In this document: in pieces, positions 33,804 through 45,609 of the stretch
How positions within the stretch are numbered: the stretch's first letter is position 1
How the letters are laid out: each line of letters starts with the position of its first letter
Position numbers and translations under genes: made by a program
Notes under the pieces: generated by a model
What the model saw: only the letters and a program-made list of their open reading frames with translations
Databases searched by the model: none
What the model was told of the DNA's origin: nothing
Assembly: GCF_964340395.1 (NCBI RefSeq)
Contig: NC_135566.1
Coordinates: 19,181,297-19,245,296 of the forward strand
Direction: 5' to 3'
Source: Glandiceps talaboti
Taxonomy: Eukaryota > Hemichordata > Enteropneusta > Spengelidae
DNA: 64,000 bases

Positions 33804-36800
33804 GTAAGTACCAAAAATGAAAACGATTTTATAACATGTTGGAATGTTGTTGTTGGAAATTGAACTGAAATGTGCAGTTCATAGTTAACCATGGTTGGCA
33901 CTTTGCACGTTGTCGATAAATAACGTTATTTTGACAATGACATAGATACAAATCAAAATGAAAAATATCTTTCCTGTTGTTGTGCCATATTTTTTAAGTG
34001 ATTTGTATTGTAACTTCCGGTAAACATCTCTGCTGTACACAATAGTATTCACATCGTAACACTGTAAATAAATAAAAAAAAAAACATCATTAATGACATC
34101 GTGTATATTTTATTGCAAACCGTAGAAAAATGCCTGAGAGGGAGGATGACCATCTTACCCCAGCAACTAGGCTTCTAGAAAAGAGACGAGAGATGGCAGA
34201 GGTGGAGCAGGCACTAGCTGCACAAAAGGAGGTATGACACGTTTCATATGACAGTTTGTTATTACCATTGGGTTCTACTTCCATGGTTATTACGTACAGC
34301 AGTCGACTTGCACCAGTCCCTTGGAAGATATTGTTTGTCTCATAATCCAAATGTTTTGAGTTTGTTATTCACTTTCACGTTTCCCCAGTTACTAGGCATC
34401 TCCCAAGTCATCTTTCTGGGCTTAGGCGTTCACCCAACTTTTATGGAATAACTCACTCTGGTTATAATTTCACATAGAACACAGTTATGTGTGTGAATAA
34501 AAACAATATATTGTTTCATAAAGAATGGAAAAACGCCTGGAAACTTGAGCAAGGCTAAGCATGAATGTGTCCAGCTGGATGTGTCTCTCGTAATACATCC
34601 ATGATCTAACATAGCAGCAGAAATGGCTTGCAGTATAGTAGCTGTAGTGTCTGTGATCTTGGCAAATTGATTTCAGCTCAGTGGTGATGCCACACATACA
34701 TGTACACCTACTGTCATTTAATGATTGCATTTTTGCTTTGTCAAGTTTTGGCAGATACCTGTGAAAATTGACTCTCCCTATTCACTACAGCCAATGTGAT
34801 GAACCAATTGAACAGTACACTTTTTGGCATCATAGCCAAGGGCAAAGACACTAATTGAAGACAGAAAATCCAAATGAAGCCAACCAATTTAATAGAGTGA
34901 TACAATTTCACAAGAAAAACAATTGTAATAATTTATTTTTATAGTGGATTGCATTTGTCTTCAAAAGATTTGAATGAATTGGTTTGAATCTTTCTTCTTC
35001 TTTTCGCTTTTTTTTCATACTGCCCCTTTCCCCTCCTCCCTCTACTTGTTATACAACATTATACTTATTTTTCATCGACTAGGGAGGTGGAGGAGGAGGA
35101 GGGGGAGGGAGGGGTTACATCCATCATGCAACCATGGTGGAGGGGGAGTTACTTGAAGGAAATGTATATTACATGTGAGAGTACTCCAATTGATTGTAGT
35201 AATAATGCTTTGTTGCTTTGTTGTTTCATTCCTAGCCATCATTCCATTGATGTGAATTACTAAAGACATATTTGCTAATTTTCAGGAATTTCAAATGAAA
35301 ATGGAAAGTCTGCAACAGAGAAGAGAAGAATTAGAAAGAAAAGAATATCAACTGAAAGAGTCACTTTTGAAATTTGATAAATTCTTAAAGGTAAGTTTGC
35401 ATTGATTTCAAACTGTTGTACATTATCAACTGTTCCAATGACTTTTACCAAGTGAAGTATTCTTAGTCTCAAGAGTGTGATGCTAGAATATGGAATATCT
35501 CAGTGAAATCATGGAAGTATCACCCACATGGTGAAATCATGGAGGTATAACTGTTAGGGGAGATCTCTAATACCTCCATGGTCAAATCAAACAGAAATTA
35601 TCACCATGGTAATCTTGAAATTCAGATGAAATAAAGCAAATGGTGTGATAATGAAACAGTAGTTGCAAGTGACAATGTAGTCTGTAAGATGCAACATAGA
35701 CAGTTTCCTCTCCACTGCCTATGGTGGCAATAATGCCAGATACAGTTATGAAATGACAATGGGAGAAAGGTGTAAATGGAAGTAATTAATTGGTGTGAAA
35801 GGAAGTAACTAACTGCTGTGAATATGAAGCAAAGGGAATGAAAAGATGTGAAACAGTTAGGGTGAGGAAAAGAAATGCAAGGGTGACTGTAGTTCTGAGT
35901 CCTGGGCTAGATTTCCGTTTGACTTTTTTACAAAATGACTTTATCTCTTTCCTGGAATGACACTACAACAAAAACATTGTCAATAGTTGTGTATCTTTGT
36001 TAAGAATGCTGACATGAAAGTACACTATTGTTATCTCTATCCTGGGTTATCTTACTAAGACACAGACAGGTAAGGAAGTCCGTGCTAAGGAGTACATGAG
36101 GTCATTCTTCTTTTTTTAGACCACCTTTTTTATATGCAAAAATATATGGACAAAGTATTACATCCATCATTTGATAAGAACAGTTGTGTGGCCTCTTTAC
36201 ATGATAATAGTAGTTCACATTCACAAACAAATTAGAAGTTCCCCAGGCATTTCATGCACACATAAAGAGGCAATAAAACTATCCTTATCTAACCATGGAA
36301 TGTAATATAGGTCTCTGCTGTTCCAACATGCTGTGCCAATTGTTATTAATCTAATTCATTTGTTTACTGTCCCTGTTTGTAACAGGTTCTGTTCATCAAT
36401 ACTTCTGATATCTGCAATTGTACTGCCAAGCAACCACTTTTTATACCTAGAGTTTAGTCCTAATTCTAAAAATGGGCCTTTAACAATAATAGGAACTGGA
36501 ACTGCATTTAGGCCAATGTATCTCACTTCACTAACTTTTTTTTCATAATAATTTACTTATGGGTAGATTATAGATAACAATAAAAAAAAACTTATGTAAG
36601 ATTAAATAATGTCAGATGATAGACAATAGAAGGGGAGGGTAGTAAAGAAGGAATGCTGGTGCCACAAATCAGTTCTATGATTATTACTATTACTATATCA
36701 TTGTTGTATTTTTATGTACACATCAAAGTGTTTTTGTCAATCATTAGATCTTCATCATCATTGTTTTCATCACCTTATGTTTATCCATAGGCCTCTATAG

Positions 36801-39800
36801 AGTAATGGGCTCCACCCTTTCATTTCTCAAAAACAATTGAACTAAATTAACTTTATGATCCATTCCTTTGCTATGCAAAATGCCGCAGCTGAATCATTAT
36901 TGTCAAAGCTGAGAACACTGACTTCATGTGTGACTGTAAGTTAGTAACTACGTTTCCATTATTTAGACTACATACAAATCATGACAAGTTATACATTTAC
37001 TGAAATTGATCTGATTTTTGTCTCCTGTAGGAAAACGACTCAAAGAGAGCAAGAGCCGTCAAGAAAGCACATGATGAAAGAGATCTTAAGAAGACGAAAG
37101 TCAAAGAAATAGGAAGACTTCTTGATGAGAAGAGAGAACTTGAACAGACTAGAGATAAACTAGCAACAAAGTTATCAAAACATACCATCTTCCATAAATA
37201 CCTAGAAAGAGTATTGGAAACGGCAGATGAATTCCATGAAATCAGAGAGATCATTGCTAGATATGACACACTGGTAGCAACACATGAGGTAAGTCTCGTT
37301 TATTTCAGTACTGTAAAACAATAAAATTCAGGACTCAAGTAGAATATTGTTTTAACCCTCTTTGAGTCAAGTTCTTGTAAAAGATAATAAATGGCTGTGG
37401 TAGGATTAGAATGAAAGGGCCACAAGCTGAGTTTAAAAATGTTTTGGCAGTATTTTTTAAAGCACATTTAAGAGATATTGTTTTCCAAGGAGGAGTAAAA
37501 AAATTAGCTAATTTTGACAAATCTGTACAATCTAGAATTACTTGTTGATGAGAAAGAACATTCGGACCTGTTACATTTCTTGCCACTTGTGCAGCACCCT
37601 AGTGTTAAAGGAGGAAACCTAGTCAAGCTGAGAGCACCGTGATGCTTTTTACACACTGGACTGGGAATTTTTAAACCCAGCCAACTCTTGGTGGGTTTGA
37701 ACCCAGACTGCAGTGGTAAGAGGCACACAAGCTAACTGCTTGGCCACCGACAACACCGATTTTAATTTGCACTTGTGTAACAGTAACAGTTGTTTGTGAT
37801 CTTGTGTGTATAGTAGAAAGCAGATTATATACCTGTAAAATGTATAACCAGCTGACAAGAAAAATTACTGTTATTATGTTTTCAGGACTTGATAGAAAAG
37901 GACCATGAAAACCAAGAAGCTGTTGAAGCTGAAAGAACTAGAATTCATAAATTTACAGAAGACAAAAATAATGAAATATTAAATTACAACAACATGCTAG
38001 CTAATCTCCAAACAAGATTAGATAGAGCTCAGAGTGAGGCCGTCAAATGGTAAGTCAAAGTCAAGATTAATTGTCATGCTGATTGTCTTTTCATATGTGT
38101 GTTCATGTGTAATAAGTTTGTATGTTGAAATGAGTTGTTACCTTAGCAACAAGATAATAATGTTGTAATGAAATGGAAGACAGCCTTTCATTAACCTTTT
38201 ATACAAATATTGTTTAGTAAATAGGTCTCATTGACAATGTTATTTTTGTTTTCCAGGGAATCAGTGTGGACCCACATCAAGAACACTGCAGCCAAGAAGA
38301 CACTGTTACTGGGTAGAATTAAAATGTAAGGCATTATTTGGGGGGGGTTTTTCACCTCAAATTGAAATAATAAGCTGTTTTAATTGAAGTCTGTTTTGCA
38401 ATCCCCAGAGTAAATGGTTTCTTCCTCCACTCTCACCTCCTTTAAAAACTTAAGACAAATAGTTAAAATGAATACATATCTTCTCCTATGTCACAAAATG
38501 ATTGAAATATATGTGAAGTTTGGAAGAGGAGAATAGTGGGGATATGATGTACTGATGCGCTAGCCAGGTTCAACACAAAATATGGAATATATACTCGGGT
38601 CGCTCTACGTCATGGCAATGAGCATCTATGTCACGACAACGTGTGCCTACATCACAGGTTCTGCTGTGTTCGAAATATGAGTCAAAACACTTAAAATTGC
38701 CATTACTTTCCTCAATTTTTCTTTGATACTACTGGGGCTGGTATATTTACAAATGTATGTTATTCTCCAATATATTTCTTCAGTCAGTCGGAAAATACTG
38801 TCAGTACTCATCTAGTGACTTGTAGTGACAAAGGCCTCTTACGTGGCTCTCAATGCTTTGAAACACAAATAGATTTTACCTTCATAAATTACGACAACAA
38901 TTCTGATATTGTCCTTCATTCATCAGATTTGTCTCATTTAGTGTTTTTGACAAGTTTTTGAAACCCAGATATTATAAAGTTGAAAATCAGGTAAAACTGG
39001 TATACATGTAGTTTCCCAAATGTTCTATAAAATAGTTGTATTGAACCCCTGCCCCAATATAAGTGACTTGGGAACTCAAGATATATTTTACCTACTTACA
39101 TTGTTATACTCTCATTGAAAAACACTGTTAGAAAATATTGTTCTTTATGTTAATTCAGGAGCCTTTCAGATTGCAGTTTTTTTTAGGGCTACACATAACT
39201 TGTTCAATTTCTTGTTATTTCTAGGGCTACACATAACTTGTTCAATTTCTTGTTGTTTCTGGGGCTACGCATAACTTGTTCAATTTCTTGTTTATTTCTA
39301 GGGCTACACATAACTTGTTCATGCTAGTTAACAAACATCTAAGACAGCAGCAACTGGTAGAAGACACAACAGAACAACTTAGCAAGGTGAGTGATGTGTT
39401 GAGTGTATTTAAGTCACGGTTATGTTAACTTCACTGAAATCAGTGGGCTGACTGTGCGGGTTAAGTGACAGTCTTAGCATACACTTACATAAACTTGGTT
39501 TGATTTGTCAACACTGAATGTGTACACTTGTTTGGCTGCATTATTTAAAGTGGCAAAATGGATATGAGGATTGGGTATTTATTTTGGAGTTTTAATTTAT
39601 AAAACAACTTTATCATAGCTTCCTACTTGAAAAATCAATGTGAAACAACACATGCCAAGTCCTTGTTTGTAACTCAATAAATTGCAAAAGATTAATAAAA
39701 AATGTGTAAAATCTTTGCTATTGTACGTACAATAACAAACTTTACACAGTTTTCAGCTTCTTGCAAAGTCTTGAGTTACAAACAGATTTTGTCCATGTTT

Positions 39801-40589
39801 CACATTGATTTTCAAGTAGCAAGCTATCATGAAATTGTTTAATTAATTAAAAATCCCAACTAAATACCCAATCCTCATCCATATGGCCACTTTAAAGAAA
39901 ACTGTTGGGACTATTATGGCCAAGTCTATGTCAGTGCATCAGAACAAGTTCAGTCATCTATCAATAATGTTGCAATACTTCATTCAAAGTTGGAGAGAAA
40001 CAAAAATTAATAATTTTTTATTTAAGTATATCGATAGGTATCAAATTTATCTGTATTATTTTAAAATTTGAATTTGAATTATCATATCCACCATACTTAG
40101 AATTATTTACATATGTACCAGAGATTAGTTGAACTGGTGTGCATGCATACATGCATGTGATTGATATGCAAATGAGAATGTGATCATTCGTTACACACAA
40201 AATCATGTATACAATTTTAATGGAAATTTGCCATTTCATTTAAATGTATGACATGTAATATTAGCAGAACCTCATGCCATGTGAGTTCCAGTGTGGGTAC
40301 TCACAGGTATTTGCACTCATAGTCATACTTGCAGTGTTTTCTGCTGCACTTTGACAAGTACAGGCATAGAGAACATGTGCTAATATTCCGAGTACGCCAC
40401 ACTTGAACTCACGTGTCATGGGGTTCTGTCATGGACAATTTTGAATCACTTGTTTCTTTTGATTTATTGATTTCTTCTTTTTTGTCTTGGCAGATTCAAG
40501 TATTCATAATGGACCTGACACAAATCACACAAGAAATCAAACGTGCTGAAACACTTGGTACGTCAGTTGGAGGGGGATCATCAAGTTAA
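33745..40589 (+). CDS. CFAP73: Cilia- and flagella-associated protein 73 (CCDC42B/MIA2-like), 8 exons
   Basis: CFAP73/MIA2 is a coiled-coil axonemal protein that helps anchor the I1/f inner dynein arm together with CFAP100/MIA1. The exons are 33745-33803, 34126-34231, 35286-35390, 37031-37288, 37886-38049, 38257-38325, 39302-39386 and 40494-40589. The total is 942 nt, or 313 residues; human CFAP73 and CCDC42 are of similar length. All phases match. Diagnostic stretches are LEEYFRTTFEDKL near the N-terminus, RLLEKRREM, FDKFLKEND, and NTAAKKTLLLGRIKMA near the C-terminus, with charged heptad-like coiled coil between (DUF4200 family). The N-terminus and the EDTTEQLSKIQVFIMDL end look closer to CFAP73 than to its paralogue CCDC42, but this rests on recalled sequences. 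It ends GTSVGGGSSS. Confidence 0.94.
34126..34231 (+). CDS. CFAP73: CFAP73 exon 2
   Basis: Residues 21-55. EDDHLTPATRLLEKRREM followed by VEQALAAQKE matches the conserved LLEKR region of CFAP73. Acceptor ACCGTAG|AAA; donor GAG|GTATGA. Confidence 0.94.
35286..35390 (+). CDS. CFAP73: CFAP73 exon 3
   Basis: A 105-nt, phase-0 exon encoding residues 56-90, coiled coil. It ends SLLKFDKFLK, the conserved F(D/E)KFL motif. Acceptor TTTTCAG|GAA; donor AAAG|GTAAGT. Confidence 0.95.
35541..35580. repeat. Small hairpin with CATGGAGGTAT arms in CFAP73 intron 3
   Basis: CATGGAGGTAT and ATACCTCCATG are perfect 11-bp inverted copies around a ~20-base loop. Related CCATGG-type palindromes occur at 42238-42274 and, in weaker form, near 48640-48690. 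Confidence 0.6.
37031..37288 (+). CDS. CFAP73: CFAP73 exon 4
   Basis: A 258-nt, phase-0 exon encoding residues 91-176. It starts ENDSKRARAVKKAHDER and includes IFHKYLERVLE and EIREIIARYDTLV, counterparts of IFNKYLEKVVE and EIHEVIARYKTLV in CCDC42. Acceptor TCCTGTAG|GAA; donor GAG|GTAAGT. Confidence 0.97.
37510..37757 (-). mobile_element. tRNA-derived SINE in CFAP73 intron 4
   Basis: The minus strand carries a pol III A box TGGCCAAGCAG (37736-37746), which fits TRGYNNARNNG exactly, and a B box GGTTCAAACCC (37693-37703), with tRNA-like spacing. The body downstream has no coding capacity. The left boundary is approximate. Confidence 0.75.
37886..38049 (+). CDS. CFAP73: CFAP73 exon 5
   Basis: Residues 177-230 plus two bases of Trp231. 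It contains EILNYNNMLANLQTRLDRAQ, matching the (E)ILxxNNxLAxLQxRxDRA motif of the family. Acceptor GTTTTCAG|GAC; donor AAATG|GTAAGT. The intron before it holds a tRNA-derived SINE. Confidence 0.96.
38257..38325 (+). CDS. CFAP73: CFAP73 exon 6
   Basis: Completes Trp231 and encodes residues 232-253, ESVWTHIKNTAAKKTLLLGR, the most conserved block of the family. It ends in AT, which needs the G of exon 7 to form Met254. Acceptor TTTTCCAG|GGA; donor AAAAT|GTAAGG. Confidence 0.97.
39178..39321 (+). repeat. Tandem copies of the CFAP73 exon 7 splice acceptor
   Basis: Four consecutive GGCTAC(A/G)CATAACTTGTTC segments, each preceded by a T-rich tract, lie at 38-39-bp spacing. AG dinucleotides are intact at 39185-39186, 39223-39224 and 39300-39301; the third copy reads TTTCTGG instead of TTTCTAG at 39261-39262. 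The fourth copy is the real exon start. Confidence 0.9.
39302..39386 (+). CDS. CFAP73: CFAP73 exon 7, with a duplicated acceptor region upstream
   Basis: Completes Met254 and encodes residues 255-282, ATHNLFMLVNKHL and EDTTEQLSK. The true acceptor is TTATTTCTAG|GGCTAC. The last ~18 intron bases and first ~20 exon bases recur three times upstream at 38-39-bp spacing. The most downstream AG is the only one that keeps the frame. Donor AAG|GTGAGT. Confidence 0.95.
40494..40589 (+). CDS. CFAP73: CFAP73 exon 8 with stop codon
   Basis: Residues 283-313. IQVFIMDLTQITQEIKRAE matches the final helix of CFAP73, followed by a Gly/Ser tail and TAA at 40587-40589. Acceptor GTCTTGGCAG|ATT. No perfect AATAAA follows closely; the first I see on this strand is near 41637. 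Confidence 0.95.
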   Translation: MQVFIMDLTQITQEIKRAETLGTSVGGGSSS

Positions 40590-41940
40590 ATATTTTATAA
40601 AAAATAATTGACTGTATAAATGAAAGATATTTATGTGATGACACTATCTATACACGGGTGTAGTTGCTGAAGAAGAGTTGCCACAAAAAGTGTCCTCATA
40701 CTAGGCTGGCAATGTACAATTTTTTTTTATTAATGTTGTTATTATTTTGCAATGATTGAAGATAGAAAGGTCTGTAGTAATACAAGTGTTTGTAATGTTG
40801 AACTGAGTGCAAACAGCTTTTAAAATATGAATGCATCTGTTCAGATTGAAATAAGACTAAATTTTCATATAAGTGTTATGTCGTGTTATCATGATGAGTA
40901 AGTGGTTCAGGTGCCTGGTTCATAGTCTGCTAGCCTGTTTACTGTACTGTCAAGATACATTGTTAGCTTGTATTCTCCATTTGTGTTGAGAAAAATTTTC
41001 AAATTTCAATTTCAAATGATTCACATAGCCACACCACCAAAAGTCATTATCATGGTTATCCAGTGCCTGTAGGGTTAAATTTACATAAAATGTAATGTAT
41101 TTTACCACATCACATAGTGTAACACACGTATACTTACATTCCTGATTCATTTGAATAATGACATTCTGACTAGTTGTCATGGTTGAAGGGATTGTACACT
41201 GTCATCAACCAGGCTATTGTGTGAAAATTTTCAATTCATTATTATCAGTTTTAATACTGTAATCATTACAAGCAGAGATTACGATTGAGGGTTAGGAGGA
41301 GCGACCAGAGAACGATGTATCTTGACAGCACCGTAAACAGACTTATAATCTGCACACGACTGGTCTTGATATCTGCCACTGTCATTCACTCATCATAGTT
41401 TGAATCACTGTTGAGCCTTGATTTACTGGTACTCACCATTACAGTGATATTATTGTTTTGATGAATTAAATCTTCAACACTTTACTGTGAGCTGTCCAGT
41501 GAATACAGCAAATATATCAGGTTTGCCGTTAAGGAATTTTTTACCTCAAAACTAAAATTTAAAAAAATCAAAGCAGCTTGAATAACCCAAAACTTTACCA
41601 TATGAAAACGTTTTCCTATTCCTTTTCAAATCCACAAATAAATTTGTTTTGAAGATTCAATGTCATGTTATCAAGTGTTATCAACGGGCACTCGTCATTC
41701 CTTTCCACAAATATGACTGACGATGATATGTGTAATTGTCTTCTGCAACAAAATGTTGTTGCATACAATCATATCACTCCTTTTCAGTTGAGTGACAGTC
41801 ACATCCTACATGTTCATGATCAAAATAGACATAGTGTGGTCAAAACGAGATAAAAAGGCAGGTAGCTGCCACATGTGTGAATGTTCATATTTGGCCCCAG
41901 AATTAGGAGATTACATAGCATAGACCTATATAAGCAACAT
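40590..41940. other. CFAP73 3' flank, no further gene supported
   Basis: Includes the possible 3' UTR. GCCTGTTTACTGTACTGTC near 40932 repeats the block near 150. Short open frames here have no recognisable family. Confidence 0.4.
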
Positions 41941-41947
41941 GTTTACA

Positions 41948-42045
41948 TATCGCCACATCAGTGCAGTAAGGTCATATCTGCCTATACAATTGCATAGCTG
42001 ATACGACCTTAGCAGATACGACCTTACTGCACTGACGCAACGATA
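41948..42045. mobile_element. 98-bp foldback element
   Basis: Arms ATATCG...CAGTGCAGTAAGGTC and GACCTTACTGCACTG...CGATAT pair over about 34 bp with a few mismatches. GATACGACCTTA is additionally repeated in the loop. Confidence 0.75.
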
Positions 42046-42211
42046 TAACTGTTAGCAACAGTAGGCAGATTCTTTTTTCTTTATTTCCATCATGCTATCC
42101 TAGAGTGTGCCTACAGTCCTAAAGTGTAAGGATGATAAAAACCCTCTTTAGTGATGTAACCTACATTCTAATTATCAATGTGATATCTTCCCATGAAATT
42201 ACCACAGGGGA

Positions 42212-42445
42212 GTCATAATAGTGAAATGGTTAAATAACCATGGATGTATTACGTCTCCCCAAATACATCCATGGAGTAACTGACTTGGAATCTGCAGGTT
42301 ACAGGTTTAAGTTTTATCGTTGTTGTTTGTTTCTGAATGGTTTAAGTCCTTTGGCCAGATTTGAACCAAGATTTGTGCCCCAGTCAACCCAGCTGTATAA
42401 TTTGGGACCTGCTAGGATAGAGGTTGCAATGTGAATGCTTTAATT
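42212..42445 (+). mobile_element. SINE interrupted by a palindrome
   Basis: ACTTGGAATCTGCAGGTTAC then AGGTTTAAG resembles a pol III B-box head. TTTGAACCAAGATTTGTGCC and CCCAGCTGTATAAT and CTAGGATAGAGGTTG form a conserved-looking body. The head GAAATGGTTAA is separated from the rest by a ~37-bp palindrome at 42238-42274. Confidence 0.65.
42238..42274. repeat. CCATGGATGTATT palindrome inside the SINE
   Basis: CCATGGATGTATT and AATACATCCATGG form a 13-bp perfect stem with an 11-base loop. It sits within the SINE head, as if inserted after the SINE. Confidence 0.75.
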
Positions 42446-43140
42446 TGAAAGTGTTATATGAACAAACTAGCATTATTATTATTAATATTATTATACAGGG
42501 TTTGATGGCCATTTTGGAATATATTATGTGGATATATTCTGAGGTCATTTTATTCTGTATTAAAATAATATTGCATGGTGTCCTTAATATTTCTCCTTGA
42601 TTGGATGTTTTTTTGAACAAAGTAACAGTAAAGTTAGAGACTTATTTCTATGGCAAATACTACAGTAAAGGTCTGTGCCAGGGTTAGTAATTGCATATCT
42701 TTATTAAATGCACCACTATTATTGAATAAACCTGTTGTCGGTTCCAAGATGCATTGCGCGTCTCTGCATACAATGCAATGTATTGTGTATGCACACGCAG
42801 AGGAGGGATTTACATGCGATACTCAGGGGGGATAGTTGTCACCTGACCATACCCTGGGTTCACCTGTCAAATTCTTCTCTGCCATTGATGGCGTTTAGAC
42901 TTTGTTATAATTAAAGAGTTCAACATATCTTTATATCATTTCCTGATGAAAATGGTATTTCAAATGTAATAAAGACAAAACGACTAAATGTAACAACATA
43001 GTAAGTGACGTTCTATCGTGCAATGCATTTTGGAACCGGGAAGTTGACTATTACATGTGTTATTAACATTATTATCAGTAGACACAGATACAGGAGAAAT
43101 GAAGATGGCTTGAGGTTTCACTCACAATACTCAATGTTTT

Positions 43141-43169
43141 TACACACACATGCACGCACGCACGCACAT

Positions 43170-43205
<36 letters not shown>

Positions 43206-43212
43206 ACGCACG

Positions 43213-43265
<53 letters not shown>
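43141..43265 (+). repeat. CA microsatellite with CG/GTACG interruptions
   Basis: Two (CA)n blocks separated by CACGTACGCACGCTCGC. Confidence 0.97.
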
Positions 43266-43268
<3 letters not shown>

Positions 43269-43957
43269 CAGCTTCAAATGCAAAAGAAACAATAGAAGTA
43301 GACAAATTACCATGTTGCTCATTGGTGGAAAGGAAGCCATCAAAATCATCAAGTCTGTATGTAATTTTTTTCAAACAGAATCCAGTTTCTTGTGCACTGT
43401 AAAATATTTGCAATACTTTATCACGTTTCAATATGATAAGGTAAAGGATCAGGCTATGTGTGTTGTGTTATTGTTAGTTTATCAAATTAAATTACGTCTT
43501 ATCTTTGTGTGTAAAAAAAACCCACCACGTCTCATGAGTGAAACACCAAGTCAACTTCATTTCTTCTGTAGCAGTTTTGTTAACTATGTTTACCCATAAT
43601 TTTGTGTTCTGTCAGATGTCAAATCAGTTAACGCTTTGATTATCTACCATTTACAGGCTTGCTAGGTGTGCTTTGGAAGGAGCTGTAATATATATGTGTG
43701 TGCGTGTGTGTACGTGTGTGTGTGTGCATAGACTAGGATGGATGGCTAGATGAATGGTTGCTGTATAGTATGCTGTATGTTACTGTTAGGCTAACTTATA
43801 GGAAACCATTATCTTTGTTACCACTTCTCAAACCAATATATTGTATATATGCCATGGGTGCAATGGATGTTGGCTTCTTATATGCTATTTAGCATGTTCA
43901 AATAAAAATAATTATATCAAGTTTTTTTATTACCATGAATATAGTGTTGTCTCATTT

Positions 43958-44002
43958 TTAGCACAACTGAACTAGCTTCAGTAGTGCTATAGGCATCGAG
44001 AA

Positions 44003-44049
<47 letters not shown>

Positions 44050-44843
44050 TGTGTTTATGTAAATAACTTAAAGTCAAAAACCGCCAGGCCGATTGGCTTG
44101 ATATTTGGAGGGGATATTACTTATGGTATTAAAAAATGCTTTGACTCAAAAGGCTCTTGTTTTACAATGAAATCATTAAATCTGTTATGGACTACTTCAC
44201 ATCTCAATGTCAATGGCATAAAGATTAACCTCTGTTTGAGGTTGCTTGGAAACGCACAGCACAGCTGAATTAAACCACAGACACTGCCTATGATTTAAAC
44301 AGGTTCATTCATCCGCGCGCACGTGTATGTGTGTGTGTGTGTGCGTGTGTGTGTGTAAGCAATTTAAAAATCAAAAACCGCTTGACATATTGCCATGGTA
44401 TTTGATGGGTTTATTACCTCAGGTGTCAAGTTGGGAAATTGTTCAAATCAAAATGATCTTACCACAGTGGGATTTTGGTCAAAAAATGTGATTTTTGATC
44501 AAAAACGTAAACTCAAAAACTACGAGGCTGATTGGTCTGAAATTTGTTGGGAACATTCTTAGGAGTGTTTAGATTAAGAATTGTTCATGATATGATGATT
44601 CCATCAGTGATATGCAAATTAGGGCTATAATTTGTCTTTTTGGTAAAAAATCTTTAATTCCAAAGCTGCTCAGCAGATTGGGCTGAAATTTAATGGGGAT
44701 GCATCTTTGGGTGTATAGATGAAGAAATATTAAGCATATAATGATCCCATCAGTGATATGCAAATTAGGTGTAAAAATGTGAATTTTGGTCAAAAACATA
44801 TCTCAAAAAGTACTTGGTCAGTGAGACAGGCAATCGTATCCCC
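43958..44843 (+). repeat. Repeat family R2, plus-strand copy
   Basis: It starts TTCAGTAGTGCTATAGGCAT, then a GT run (about 44004-44046) and TTAAAGTCAAAAACCGCC. Diverged ~150-200-bp units follow, with CATCAGTGATATGCAAATTA at two places and a second GT run near 44330. It is the reverse-complement counterpart of 7036-7740. ATGCAAAT lies at 44612-44619 and 44758-44765. Confidence 0.8.
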
Positions 44844-44952
44844 CTAGTCTGTAAGGTACGCTGTGACGGGCCGCCCTCACACATGATCGGTCAACCCCTC
44901 CCAGAGAGAGGAGGGCGGTGAGGGCGGAACGGCACAACGTATCTTACAGTCT
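44844..44952. mobile_element. 109-bp MITE with ~30-bp inverted ends and 11-bp target duplication
   Basis: Left arm AGTCTGTAAGGTACGCTGTG...CCGCCCTCAC; the right arm is its inverted copy with a few mismatches (GTGAGGGCGG...ATCTTACAGTCT). ATCGTATCCCC flanks it directly at 44833-44843 and 44953-44963. It sits at the end of the R2 copy. Confidence 0.85.
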
Positions 44953-45515
44953 ATCGTATCCCCACAATCAGTATTTTTCGTGTTTATAAGGTGTTTGTTC
45001 TGCATCCTTGCAAACTGTGCATCATTATATCTACTCAATGATAACGAAGAGTATCTGAATATTTCCCATTGCATAACCTCTACTCTTAGCGCAGGTAAGG
45101 AATTGCCCCTATACCTCAATCCACAGTGACTCTAGTCTAGTGATCTAAAAAATCACCAAAACTGAATCGGTTCGAATTTCGAAATGTGGACACCTTTTGT
45201 GAAATCCTTTTTACAATATCAAATTAGTATATAGCTCTTTCGGTATCTCAGGTAGATCTCAAAATCCGACGTATCTTTTCCATGTATCTCATGTCTATTC
45301 CTTACGCAATCAGACCAATTGGATCTACCGCAACTCAAGAAGACACTGGCCTCTGTTGGGAGTAAAAGTACACTTTGGTAAAATTATTATGAGCAGTACA
45401 AGTCTAAACATTTCTTGTATTTTAGTCTTCTTCTGGAACTTTAATTGCATGTTGTCACAGCTTGTTAATGATTATAGAGATGGTTAAATGGCGGTTGTGA
45501 ACAATCCTACGAATA

Positions 45516-45520
<5 letters not shown>

Positions 45521-45604
<84 letters not shown>
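45521..45604 (+). repeat. CT dinucleotide microsatellite
   Basis: An uninterrupted (CT)n run of about 84 bp. Confidence 0.98.

Positions 45605-45609
<5 letters not shown>

Noticed and set aside
33487-33820. Plus-strand frames of 75-76 codons across the promoter
   Set aside because: They overlap NIPSNAP exon 1 and the start of CFAP73 in other frames and match nothing.
37680-37757. A functional tRNA gene
   Set aside because: A and B boxes are present, but a complete cloverleaf could not be formed; it fits a tRNA-derived SINE head better.
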